Counted from the first letter of the stretch, positions 19,404 through 28,116 are shown. The stretch is DNA of 64,000 nucleotides from Ruminococcaceae bacterium AM07-15 (GCA_003477405.1 QUDE01000007.1:62001-126000), one strand, 5' to 3'. The notes: generated by a model from the letters alone, not told the origin. Numbers and translations: made by a program.

Positions 19404-20705
19404 ATGAATAATTTTGATGTTCATACTTACGAATTTACTAATGCAGCATGGAGATGCATGCATGATGCAGTAGATAGCCTACAATTTCAGCAACAAGATG
19501 CACAGACAATCTATAATGTGCTTAAACATCAATTACGGCTGCACCCCTTTGGGGAGTACCTTAAACGGTATCTCTATGTAAAGAAAGGATTGACAGCTGC
19601 TTTCCATACTATTCCGCTTCAAGAATATCAGATGATTCTCCGCAATGCATTTATGGAAAACCATACGCCACCTTCCTTTACGCCTACAACCACAAAGTTC
19701 AGCGCCTTGTGTAAAAATTGGCTAACTCAGAAGACTGTTCGGCGCAATGTAGTTTTTTTGTTAGGCTTTGGATTACGCATGAATACAGAGGATGTCAATC
19801 TTTTTCTTACCAAAGCGCTTCAGGAATATTCAATAAATTTTCAGAATCCATTCGAAGTAATTTGTTGGTACTGTTATGAACATCAATTCCCCTACTCAAA
19901 GTTTAAACAACTCTGGGATCTCTATCAAACTATGCCAGGGGAACAAATACATCTGAGAGCCCCCTACCAAGAATGTCCTTTGAGGATACAGGATACAGCC
20001 AATATTCTATATAGCGATACGGCACTATTGACATACCTGAAAAAATTATCAACACAAAGTGGTGTATCAACCATAAATCTCATAGCCAAGCAACAGTTTG
20101 ATTTGCTGTATCATACAACACAAGACCTTGTTGCTCAAGAACGCAATCAAATAGAGGAAGAAAAGCATTTGCAATTTATCCATACATTTCAGGATAAGCT
20201 ATCTCGGAATGATCGACTCGATGACAAAGAAAAACAGCGGAGAATTATACAATTACATAACCGGAAAAAGATTTTTTCTAGGAAAGATATTACACCAAGC
20301 GATATAGAACGACTGATTTGTGCATCCATTCCCAAAGATCGTCATGGCAACCTTACAATTGGAAAAGCATCACAATTAAATGAACAGTTTGCTGGAAAAC
20401 GATTCAGTCGGCAGCGTATCTGTGAGATTCTTGCTGGCCATACAGAAGTTACCAGATTTGATTTGATTACTCTGCAATTTTTCATCGTTTCACAGCAGCT
20501 AGATCGATATCCAGATCCCAAAACACGATTCATCCATTTTTACAATTCTACAAATAATATATTAAAAATATGTCAATTAGGGAAATTATATATTCAAAAT
20601 CCTTATGAATGTTTTATCTTAATGTGCACTTTAAGCGAAGATCCTATGGGAACATATGCCGATGTATGGGAATTATCCTACTTCCAACCCAATTTACTTC
20701 GATAA
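19404..20705 (+). CDS. Hypothetical protein with C-terminal HTH-like segment
   Basis: A 433-residue soluble, mainly helical protein that I cannot place in a named family. The C-terminal third has a segment resembling an XRE/helix-turn-helix fold (LTIGKASQLNEQFAGKRFSR, then RICEILAGHTEVTRFDLITL), preceded by a charged linker (residues about 265-320). The start at 19404 has GGAAAG about 9 bp upstream and gives MNNFDVHTYEF. It lies between two decayed IS256 copies and 156 bp upstream of the CHAP hydrolase, with the same AT-rich composition as the kinase module. Regulation of the hydrolase or nucleic-acid binding are guesses. Confidence 0.7.
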   Translation: MNNFDVHTYEFTNAAWRCMHDAVDSLQFQQQDAQTIYNVLKHQLRLHPFGEYLKRYLYVKKGLTAAFHTIPLQEYQMILRNAFMENHTPPSFTPTTTKFSALCKNWLTQKTVRRNVVFLLGFGLRMNTEDVNLFLTKALQEYSINFQNPFEVICWYCYEHQFPYSKFKQLWDLYQTMPGEQIHLRAPYQECPLRIQDTANILYSDTALLTYLKKLSTQSGVSTINLIAKQQFDLLYHTTQDLVAQERNQIEEEKHLQFIHTFQDKLSRNDRLDDKEKQRRIIQLHNRKKIFSRKDITPSDIERLICASIPKDRHGNLTIGKASQLNEQFAGKRFSRQRICEILAGHTEVTRFDLITLQFFIVSQQLDRYPDPKTRFIHFYNSTNNILKICQLGKLYIQNPYECFILMCTLSEDPMGTYADVWELSYFQPNLLR

Positions 20706-20861
20706 AATTTCAAATTTGTATTACCGGAAAATTGATTTTACAGATATCGTAGGTACCTTAGTATAATAAACATTAGAAAGGAGGAATAAGAGCAATAGGT
20801 TACGAGCCAACTACCGGAAAGGCTCACCAACACCCTAATCCATCATCAGGAGGTACTGAAT

Positions 20862-22256
20862 ATGAAAAAGCAATATATTCCAATGCTGATAGTAGCGATT
20901 TTACTATTCCAATTGATGACCACAGTATCGCTGGCTCAAACAATCCACTCAGAAAATCAATTAGAAACCATTGAAGCACATTTTCAAAAACATGGATATG
21001 TATTGAAGAGGAATTTCTGGGCGAATAATTCACGCACTGCTCAAGTCTTGATCAAAGATCTTCAAAATCTATATAACAATCTAGGCTACCCAGTATCTAT
21101 AGACGGTTGTTGGGGGCCGGAAATGGAGACTACCACTAAAAGACTACAGCAAAAACTAGGAGTCACTGCAGATGGTAAAATGGGAACACAAACTTTTTCT
21201 GCGCTAATGCGCTACGCACGTACTACTTTGCTGCGAGAACTAGCTGACGGCGTATATGTGATTTCCCCTCGCTGTGCTCCTAAACTAGCAATGGATGTAG
21301 CCGGTGGTTCTACAAGTAATGGCGCTAATATCCAAATTTATCCTAAAAATCAAACATCCGCCCAAATGGTGCATGTTGAATATCAAAACAATGGATATTA
21401 TCGCTTAACATTTCTCTGTTCTAATAAAGTCCTTGATGTATCAGGAGGTAGTAGACAGAGTACCGCCAATGTCCAACAATACAATTGGAATGGGACAGAT
21501 GCTCAGTTATGGAAAATTGCAGCAGATGGAGACTACTACCATATTATCAACAAAGGCGGCTGGAAATATCTAGATGTATGTAATGGTAGCCAGACTGCAG
21601 GCACCAATGTATGGGTATATAATGGTAATGGAACTGCAGCTCAAGATTGGAAGTTCACTCCGATTAACAATATGACTACCGCTGGCAATCGGGAAAAAAA
21701 CTTTGAGAATCAAGTTTTTTCTATCGGTCATGCTCAACTTGGGAAAACATACAAACCTTATGGTGGTAATTCTACGACAGCTTGGTGTGGCTACTATGTC
21801 CGCTATGTATTGAAACAAGCACTGCAAAATACCGGTGTATCGAATTATACCGATGTAATCCCATATAATCGCTTGACTGGTGCGGTAGGGACGGCAGCTG
21901 CTTATCAAACAGGACGCTATGGAGCATATTATTCGTTAACCGACTGGTATTACAATGGTACAAGAATGAAACAAACCTCCGATAACAAGGACTATACTCC
22001 TCAACCCGGCGATGTTATTCTGATAGAAACCAACAATGTTTTGTCTGATGGCCCCGATCACCTTGGGATTGTCATTCGAACCAATTCAGATGGAAGCTTC
22101 ATCACCTCAGAAGGAAACACAGGTACAGGTAACACTTCAACCAGAACCGTAAAAGAATATACTTATGTTAAATCTGGTTCCACCTGGAAACGTAAAGGCT
22201 ATACCGGCGTTAATAGCAGTGTACATGTCATTTGTACTGTTACAGCAAAGAATTGA
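20862..22256 (+). CDS. Secreted cell-wall hydrolase: PG-binding, ricin-type lectin, CHAP
   Basis: A 464-residue protein. Residues 1-25 are a signal peptide. Residues about 58-118 form a peptidoglycan-binding domain (LYNNLGYPVSIDGCWGPEM, then LGVTADGKMGTQTFSALM). Residues about 125-270 are a ricin-B-type beta-trefoil lectin with repeated QxW-type ends (AQLWKIAADG, AQDWKF). Residues about 290-460 are a CHAP amidase/endopeptidase with catalytic Cys in TTAWCGYYVRYV and His in DGPDHLGIVI. It probably cleaves peptide bonds of peptidoglycan outside the cell. The ATG at 20862 has AGGAGG 7-8 bp upstream. It may aid competition, remodelling or transfer of the element. No transmembrane anchor. Confidence 0.87.
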   Translation: MKKQYIPMLIVAILLFQLMTTVSLAQTIHSENQLETIEAHFQKHGYVLKRNFWANNSRTAQVLIKDLQNLYNNLGYPVSIDGCWGPEMETTTKRLQQKLGVTADGKMGTQTFSALMRYARTTLLRELADGVYVISPRCAPKLAMDVAGGSTSNGANIQIYPKNQTSAQMVHVEYQNNGYYRLTFLCSNKVLDVSGGSRQSTANVQQYNWNGTDAQLWKIAADGDYYHIINKGGWKYLDVCNGSQTAGTNVWVYNGNGTAAQDWKFTPINNMTTAGNREKNFENQVFSIGHAQLGKTYKPYGGNSTTAWCGYYVRYVLKQALQNTGVSNYTDVIPYNRLTGAVGTAAAYQTGRYGAYYSLTDWYYNGTRMKQTSDNKDYTPQPGDVILIETNNVLSDGPDHLGIVIRTNSDGSFITSEGNTGTGNTSTRTVKEYTYVKSGSTWKRKGYTGVNSSVHVICTVTAKN

Positions 22257-22411
22257 TCTACTTTATACCATAAAAGCCAAGAAGTATAATTTTCAGCAAA
22301 TTTCTAAATGTGTTTATTGACATTTACGGGAAGGCGATATATCTCTATATCGCCTTCCCATATGCAAATTATTCCCCTTGTTTGAGTATAAAACAATCAG
22401 CTTACAATAAG

Positions 22412-23350
22412 CAACAAGAAGCAGCTCAAGGAGCTAGCTGGTGTAAAGTAGTGTAGAGGACACTTTCAACGAGCTACTAGAGACCATAGCAAAGAAGTTG
22501 ACTCAAGCAATTCGATACGAGCGTAATTATCATCAGCACTAGAGCTATTACAGCAGCTACTACAATCGCAACCTCACCACTACTCCTGTGGATGTTACAT
22601 TCAAAATACCTAAACTCAAGGAAATCTTCTTTGGGGGCTGCCATCATTGAGTGGTATCTCTACCGGGAAGGCAGTGTAGAGGGGGCTCCCATTGAGATGT
22701 ACCTGACTGGCGTAATAATCTGACATATGGTGGACATCATTAAGGTCCTCTGTATCCGTAAAGTCTCTCTCCGCTATCAGGAACTAAACAGGAAATCGTA
22801 TGTCTACATTGAGGATTGACGAAACCGTCCTCTACAGGACAAACGCTATTTGTATATCTATGTGGATGGAATCGAGTTGCACCGCAACAGGAGCGGGATG
22901 TTTAAAAATATATCCATTCTTGTGACAATTATAGTCAATGAAGATGGATATCGAGAAGTCTTTGGTTCTATTGATACTATGAAAGGGGACCAGGCTAGCC
23001 ATTAGCTCCGCAGGCATGACCTGGACTGCGTCAAACCGATGGTTGGAGACAAATACCTCGCAGCTAAGACTGTGGTCAAAGTTCCGAGGTCAAATACCAG
23101 TGCTGTACCGTCCACTTCCACCATAATGTATTCTCCGTTACTCCGTATTCTAAAGTGAAGCTGGTAGCTAAGATACTCAAAGCGATCCACACTTAGAAGA
23201 GCAAGAAAGCTGTCTGAGAAAAGGCAGACGGTAGTAGAAAGACTGTGCTCTATGAAGCTAAAAGAGACCTCCGCGAAAATGGAAAATAGCATTAAGGATG
23301 CCTCCGTTGCTAACTAATTTCATTTACAGCAGAGTCTGCAAACTAAAGTG
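22412..23350 (+). pseudogene. Decayed IS256-family transposase, N-terminal and central part
   Basis: A second relic of the same insertion sequence as at 18060-18840. Segments in different frames read TFNELLETIAKKLTQAIRYE, YYNRNLTTTPVDVTFKIPKL, YLYVDGIELHRNRSGMF, YQCCTVHFHHNVF and KVKLVAKILKAIH. It has many stops and frameshifts and lacks the NNVIERLN region through an internal deletion, though the terminal AESANxx segment resembles the end of copy one. The two relics share long stretches of near-identical bases (for example around 18115-18200 and 22880-22980). They flank the unknown gene and the CHAP hydrolase gene, both in plus orientation. Confidence 0.85.
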
Positions 23351-23380
23351 CTATTTTTTACTCTATATATGATAGAATAT

Positions 23381-24541
23381 TTACTTGAAAATTTTTCTGT
23401 ATTTCAGCAATTCCCCAGGTCTTTTATCAAATTTCTCTTGGAACTCTTCAAAGGTCATCGCTCCCTCTTCCACCTGCTCCAGTAACTCCTTGCCATACAG
23501 CTGCACTTGATTATATCGCCGCAGAATATCCGGATGCTGCTCTTTTCTCCGATGGGCTGCCATCTGTGTCCGGTTGCACACTCTTCGGTACAGCTTCTTC
23601 GCTTCATCCCGGCTGACTTTCTGCTGATGCTTGGACATGGCACCGATATTCTTGCATGTTTTTCCCTCTTTTCCTTCCACAGGCCGGTCACAATAACAAC
23701 TGACCACGGAATAAGGCTGAAAATAACGATTGCAGTAGGCGCACCGGCGGAGAAAAACCTCTTGGGCACAGACCATATCAAACTCCCAGATGGTGAGGGC
23801 AACCAAGCTGTCTGTGGCCATATATACATGGCCTTCCAGGTTCTGTCCGGTGGGCACCGGACCCGCAATGCCGGTATAGCTATAAACTTTGTGATTGCAT
23901 GAGAGATGAAACCTTGGTGACAATGCCTGATAGTTGTTTTCCACCCAAACCCGATATTTCCAATCCTTATATTGCAACTCAGCATACCGATGCAGAATAT
24001 CGCCTCGCTTCCCAGCATCGTCACCCATAACCTGATCCAAAAAGCATGCAAGATCTTTCTGATATTTTTGTAGCTGGACAAAAATTTCTACCACACAGCC
24101 CAGCCATTTTTGCAAACGCATGTGTGAAATAAGAATCTCCGTCCCATACTCCCGTGTCCCGTCCAGCACCCCCATGTATTGCAGTTCCTCGTCAGTCATA
24201 TTTACATTGATCAACTGATTTCTGATCTGCTGCTCTACCAATATTTTCAGCAAAGGATGCTTCTCCGATAATTCCGCTTTCAATCCGTGATACCAGGAAG
24301 CCACCCGCTGACCATATTCCACCTTCCACTGTTTTTCCTGTTTTTCTCGTTTCCAGCTTATTTTAGACAGAGCACATATGCGTTCTTCACGCAAGTGCTC
24401 TGTCTTTTCTATTTGTGCACCCCAGTCCACATCCAAAAATATAACCAACCACGAACCCAATGGCGTCTCTGCCACAGAAAAATTATTTTGACACACATAT
24501 TCTCGCTTATTTTCCAAGCTCATTTCATAATATGACGGCAC
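23381..24541 (-). CDS. DUF6076-like protein with zinc-knuckle motif
   Basis: A 386-residue cytoplasmic protein. The C-terminal region holds a probable zinc-binding cluster (RRCAYCNRYFQPYS, then CYCDRP and a further Cys in KTCKN) followed by a very basic helix. I associate this with the DUF6076 family often seen in clostridial mobile elements, at moderate confidence. The GTG start at 24541 has GGGGAGGGG a few bases upstream. It is divergent from the HTH-RepA-Mob operon across a 155-bp region containing repeats. Role unknown; a DNA-binding or replication-linked function would suit the position. Confidence 0.72.
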   Translation of the reverse strand: MPSYYEMSLENKREYVCQNNFSVAETPLGSWLVIFLDVDWGAQIEKTEHLREERICALSKISWKREKQEKQWKVEYGQRVASWYHGLKAELSEKHPLLKILVEQQIRNQLINVNMTDEELQYMGVLDGTREYGTEILISHMRLQKWLGCVVEIFVQLQKYQKDLACFLDQVMGDDAGKRGDILHRYAELQYKDWKYRVWVENNYQALSPRFHLSCNHKVYSYTGIAGPVPTGQNLEGHVYMATDSLVALTIWEFDMVCAQEVFLRRCAYCNRYFQPYSVVSCYCDRPVEGKEGKTCKNIGAMSKHQQKVSRDEAKKLYRRVCNRTQMAAHRRKEQHPDILRRYNQVQLYGKELLEQVEEGAMTFEEFQEKFDKRPGELLKYRKIFK

Positions 24542-24632
24542 TGCAACCCCTCCCCACTGTGTGTTGAACTATTTATCACAAAAATAATTTAACACATATT
24601 GCATCCTGTTTCAACCCGTTATATCCTGTTTT

Positions 24633-24687
24633 TGTACAAAGGAATATGGCCAATTCCTCTTAATTCAAATCGATTCTGTACAAAGGA
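24633..24687. repeat. Direct repeats TGTACAAAGGA upstream of the HTH/RepA genes
   Basis: TGTACAAAGGA occurs at 24633-24643 and 24677-24687, 44 bp apart; the first is part of the palindrome TTTGTACAAA. ATCCTGTTT also occurs twice just to the left (near 24603 and 24623). They may be operators or iteron-like sites for replication or excision control. The second copy includes the ribosome-binding site of the HTH gene. Confidence 0.5.
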
Positions 24688-24696
24688 GGATATTTT

Positions 24697-24927
24697 GTGA
24701 AGAAGGAAGAACTTCAAGAGCTCTACTCCATGCTGTTTTCCCAGTACCCCGACATCATCAATATTTCTCAGCTCCAAAAGATGCTGGGGATCAGCCGCCA
24801 TCTGGCCTATGACCTCATCAATCAAGGTCGTCTCACTGGAATCAAAATTGGTAACGCATTTAAGGTGCCCAAGATCAGCGTCATTCGCTATATTATGGAA
24901 CAGGAGGCAAATTCCCATGACTGTTGA
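24697..24927 (+). CDS. Excisionase-like helix-turn-helix protein
   Basis: 76 residues. Residues about 22-68 match the MerR-like excisionase HTH (ISQLQKMLGISRHLAYDLI, then IKIGNAFKVPK). The GTG start at 24697 has AAAGGAGG 8 bp upstream. It overlaps the RepA-like gene by 11 bp, so the two are coupled. In related elements such proteins assist excision or regulate the replication gene; here it is a candidate recombination directionality factor for the serine recombinase, which is inference. Confidence 0.82.
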   Translation: MKKEELQELYSMLFSQYPDIINISQLQKMLGISRHLAYDLINQGRLTGIKIGNAFKVPKISVIRYIMEQEANSHDC

Positions 24928-25936
24928 GCCATTATCCACTGTGGATGCTGATACGCTGCTGTCCTCACCTCTGCCTCAAACTGTGTTTCTGGTAGAAGAA
25001 TTGCTGCCGCAGGGAGTGCACATCCTTTGTGGCGCTTCCAAAATCGGAAAAAGCTGGCTGGTGCTTTGGCTGGCTTTGCAAGTAGCCCAGGGGCTGCCTG
25101 TCTGGGGACTGAAAACGCTTCCCTGCAAAGTCCTGTACCTTGGCTTGGAGGACACTCTCAGCCGCATTCAAGACCGGCTCTTTCGCCTGACAGACCAAGC
25201 TCCCCCAACCCTTCGGATTGGTACCTTGTGTCATCAACTGGACCATGGACTTCAAAATCAGATAGAACAATATCTTTGCAGTTTTTCCCATACTAAACTT
25301 ATCATCATTGATACCTTCCAAAAAATACGGGACAACACTATAAGTCGTGGCAGTCTTTATGCCGCAGATTACAAAGACATGTCCCTTCTCAAGCAACTGG
25401 CGGACCGCTACAATCTTTGTATTCTGTTGGTACATCATCTACGAAAGCTGACCGATACCGCAGATCCCTTTAACGAAGTTTCCGGATCCACAGGCCTTCA
25501 GGGAGCTGCCGATTCCACATTCATTCTAAAGCGCAACAACCGGGCCAGCGACGAAGCCATCCTTTTGGCAACTGGCCGGGATATTGAGTATCAACAGCTC
25601 ACACTGCGTTTTTCCCAATTTCGTTGGCATTTGGTGAGCCGAAAAGATGCCACTACTCTGGCCAAAGAAGAAATTCCGTCTTTTCTTTTTCGGCTTGCTG
25701 ATTTCGTCCGGCAACAGAAACACTGGGAGGGAAGCGCTACTGCACTGCTGGCAGCCATGGGAGAAACAGAGGTCACCGCCAACAATGTGGTCAAGCTTAT
25801 CGCCCGCTACTGGGAACGCGCCCTGGATCCAATGGGAATCACCTATACTTCTCATCGTACTGCGGCAGAACGCCGCATCTCCCTCACGGTCACCCATGAC
25901 GGCAATGACAGCAATGACGGCAAATACCCTATATAA
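24917..25936 (+). CDS. RepA-like AAA ATPase (hexameric RecA-fold)
   Basis: A 339-residue RecA-fold ATPase of the RepA/AAA_25 type, resembling plasmid replicative helicases. Walker A is ILCGASKIGKSW near residue 40; Walker B is LIIIDTFQKIRD; the conserved LLVHHLRK and SGSTGLQGAADST follow, as in the RepA family. ATG 24917 follows CAGGAGG by about 9 bp; a frame extension to 24809 lacks support. Placed between the HTH gene and the mobilization genes, it suggests the excised circle can replicate or that the ATPase aids transfer. A C-terminal helical segment (residues about 240-335) may bind DNA. Confidence 0.85.
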   Translation: MTVEPLSTVDADTLLSSPLPQTVFLVEELLPQGVHILCGASKIGKSWLVLWLALQVAQGLPVWGLKTLPCKVLYLGLEDTLSRIQDRLFRLTDQAPPTLRIGTLCHQLDHGLQNQIEQYLCSFSHTKLIIIDTFQKIRDNTISRGSLYAADYKDMSLLKQLADRYNLCILLVHHLRKLTDTADPFNEVSGSTGLQGAADSTFILKRNNRASDEAILLATGRDIEYQQLTLRFSQFRWHLVSRKDATTLAKEEIPSFLFRLADFVRQQKHWEGSATALLAAMGETEVTANNVVKLIARYWERALDPMGITYTSHRTAAERRISLTVTHDGNDSNDGKYPI

Positions 25937-25939
25937 AAA

Positions 25940-26110
25940 CAGCTGTCACAGTCGTCATCGCTGTCACACGGAAAAGGAACTGCCTTCTGAAAACCAGGAC
26001 ACCCTCACGGGTGTCCTGGAGGATAGCGAGCATAGGCTTTGTATTGCCATCAAAGCCGGCGGCATAGCCGAAAGGGGCTGTGCCCCTGTCACCCCTATAA
26101 TGAAGGAGGA
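25940..26110 (+). other. Candidate oriT region
   Basis: A non-coding stretch directly before mobC. It holds a perfect 11-bp inverted repeat with a 4-base loop (CCAGGACACCC / GGGTGTCCTGG, 25994-26019) and a second hairpin, GGGGC-TGT-GCCCC, near 26078-26090. Inverted repeats beside mobC and relaxase genes are typical of transfer origins. No T-run follows the first hairpin, so it is not a normal terminator. Confidence 0.5.
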
Positions 26111-26118
26111 CTCATTTT

Positions 26119-26424
26119 TTGAGACATAGAACCTGCGCTATTCAAATTCGCGTAACCGAAAAAGAAAAACAGCATATTATCCGCAACGCCCATCGCTGTG
26201 GGCTGAGCGTCTCCACTTATTTGCGAAAACTCAGCCTCGGAAAAGAAATCCAATCCGCTCCGCCCCTTGCTCTCTACCGGGTCTATACCCAGTTGACACA
26301 GCTGCAGCAGGAATACCCCAATTTGTCATCTGCCTCCATAGCGGAACGGTTGAAGACCATTTCACAGGCCCTGATGCAGGTCTGCTGCCACACAGAGAGA
26401 GGGGATGATCCCCAGTGGCCGTAA
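26119..26424 (+). CDS. MobC-like mobilization accessory protein
   Basis: 101 residues. The N-terminus resembles the ribbon-helix-helix of relaxosome proteins (IQIRVTEKEKQHIIRNAHRC, then GLSVSTYLRKLSLG), followed by the MobC-type helical tail. It starts with TTG at 26119, with GAAGGAGG about 9 bp upstream, and overlaps the relaxase start by 10 bp. It should bind oriT and help the relaxase nick DNA. Confidence 0.82.
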   Translation: MRHRTCAIQIRVTEKEKQHIIRNAHRCGLSVSTYLRKLSLGKEIQSAPPLALYRVYTQLTQLQQEYPNLSSASIAERLKTISQALMQVCCHTERGDDPQWP

Positions 26425-27797
26425 CAAAAATCTGGCCCATCAAAGACAGTATCCGCCGTGTGGTAGAGTACGCTGAAAATCATGAAAAAACCCAATGCAG
26501 CGATTTGGAGACCGTCATCCATTACGCCGGAAATAGGAAAAAAGCCGAACAAGACCAGACCATATTCGTCACCGGCATCAACTGTGGACGGGACACGGCT
26601 TTTCAGGAGATGCTGGCTGTCCAGGAGCGTTTTGACAAAACAGATGGCAATGTGGCCTATCATGCCTACCAAAGCTTTCCTCCCGGTGAAGTTTCACCGC
26701 AGCAATGTCACCAGATCGGCGTTGAGCTGGCCCAACAGCTATGGGGAGAACAACATCAGGTGCTGGTCGCCACTCATTTTAATACGGGCACCTATCATAA
26801 CCACTTTGTGCTGAACTCTGTCAGCTTTGTAGACGGCAAAAAGTTCAACTGCAATCGTGCCGCCTACCGTGCACTTTTTCAAGCTTCCGATACCCTATGC
26901 AGAAAATACGGTCTGTCTGTGATCGAACGCCCCGATGGAAAAACGCCCCGCAATCTTTATTTTGCTGAAAAACATGGGGAACCCACTCGATACAATCTCA
27001 TGCGTCAAGCCATTGACGAGTGCATCGGACTCAGCAGCAATTTGGATTATTTCCTGAAAAGCCTTGCCCGGCGTGGTTATATTCTGAATTGTGCCCCCAA
27101 CCGGAAATATCCCACTATCCGCACCATCAACAGCAAAAAATCTGTACGGCTGTATCAATTAGGCAAGGGCTACTCCATGCCTGAAATCCAGAAACGCATT
27201 CACCAACTGAACTGGGAGATCCAATATCCATCCTATCAGGCAGATTACCACTATTACAAAACTCTCAAGCATTCCCCCGTCCGAAAAATGAAAGTGCGGG
27301 GAAGTTTTAAAAAATCCAAAAAGATCACCGGATTTTTTGCCCTCTATCTCCACTACTGCTATTTTCTCGGTTTGCTGCCCAAAAAGAAAAAACATACTCC
27401 CCTATCTCCTCAGATGCGCGAGGCCTGCCGCCACCTGCAGCAATTCTCCCAGCAGTTTGAATTAGTGCACCGTGCACATCTCAACACACCGGAGGATGTG
27501 GAGCATTTCCTCGATCGGATTGCACGACAAATTCAGCAGTTGCAATCCCAGCGAACCCACTGTTACAATCGTCTTCGGCGTTGCAGCAATATAGAAAGCC
27601 GGACTGCACTATTGCAGGAACGGGACCAATGCACTGCGGCATTGCTGCCTCTGTACCGGCAGCGGAAAATTGCCCTGCGGATTCTCCACACCCGGGAGTC
27701 CATGTGTGCCAACCTGCGTGCAGAACAGAAACTCCGGCAATATCTGACCAAGCCAAAAGAACGCCAACATCACCGCAGTCAGTCCTATTCTCGCTGA
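26415..27797 (+). CDS. Relaxase (MobA/VirD2-type mobilization nuclease)
   Basis: 460 residues. The N-terminal ~200 residues form a relaxase domain with the three-histidine metal motif HFNTGTYHNHFVLNSV and a probable catalytic Tyr in the first 30 residues. The C-terminal half is basic and helical (KKSKKITGFFALY, with a later coiled-coil stretch around residues 340-450). The GTG start at 26415 lies inside mobC (10-bp overlap). It would nick oriT and lead single-stranded element DNA into a recipient using another element's conjugation channel, since no channel genes are present. Clostridial integrative mobilizable elements carry this gene set. Confidence 0.9.
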   Translation: MAVTKIWPIKDSIRRVVEYAENHEKTQCSDLETVIHYAGNRKKAEQDQTIFVTGINCGRDTAFQEMLAVQERFDKTDGNVAYHAYQSFPPGEVSPQQCHQIGVELAQQLWGEQHQVLVATHFNTGTYHNHFVLNSVSFVDGKKFNCNRAAYRALFQASDTLCRKYGLSVIERPDGKTPRNLYFAEKHGEPTRYNLMRQAIDECIGLSSNLDYFLKSLARRGYILNCAPNRKYPTIRTINSKKSVRLYQLGKGYSMPEIQKRIHQLNWEIQYPSYQADYHYYKTLKHSPVRKMKVRGSFKKSKKITGFFALYLHYCYFLGLLPKKKKHTPLSPQMREACRHLQQFSQQFELVHRAHLNTPEDVEHFLDRIARQIQQLQSQRTHCYNRLRRCSNIESRTALLQERDQCTAALLPLYRQRKIALRILHTRESMCANLRAEQKLRQYLTKPKERQHHRSQSYSR

Positions 27798-27835
27798 CCT
27801 CCGCATAGATTGAAACAGATCACGAGGAGGTGGCT

Positions 27836-28006
27836 GTGACTGTGGCAACACGCAAGCTGAACTATCGCTTTCATGACCCAAACCCACCGGCGGAAGCCGT
27901 CAACATTCTGCTGCAAATCTGTATTGATGCCAACCGCACCAAAGTAGAAGCCGCCATGAAACATATCACTTCCCATCCCACAAAACCGCTACATACAAAA
28001 CCATAA
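27836..28006 (+). CDS. Small conserved-looking protein between relaxase and recombinase
   Basis: 56 residues, with a GTG start and GAGGAGG 5 bp upstream. The start TRKLNYRFHDPNPPAEAVN and the helix ILLQICIDANRTKVEAAM look like a real small protein, and a terminator follows 6 bp after the stop. Similar small ORFs stand next to serine recombinases in clostridial mobile elements, from memory. Function unknown; a recombination accessory role is possible. Confidence 0.7.
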   Translation: MTVATRKLNYRFHDPNPPAEAVNILLQICIDANRTKVEAAMKHITSHPTKPLHTKP

Positions 28007-28011
28007 TGTTT

Positions 28012-28043
28012 TGGGCTTTGTCTCTGACAGGGCCCATTTTTTT
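28012..28043 (+). terminator. Terminator of the mobilization operon
   Basis: An 11-bp stem (TGGGCTTTGTC with GACAGGGCCCA, two wobble pairs) with a 3-base loop, then seven T's. It separates the recombinase gene from the genes upstream. Confidence 0.85.
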
Positions 28044-28045
28044 GC

Positions 28046-28074
28046 TTGCCTTTCCTACATCACAAGTTTATAAT
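28046..28074 (+). promoter_or_regulatory. SigA-like promoter of the serine recombinase
   Basis: TTGCCT (28046-28051), 17-bp spacer, TATAAT (28069-28074), 42 bp before the start codon. No convincing SigE or SigK box was seen in the 70-bp leader. Confidence 0.6.
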
Positions 28075-28116
28075 AGTCGTAACAGAATGACCATCATCAT
28101 ATAGAGAGGTATTTCC

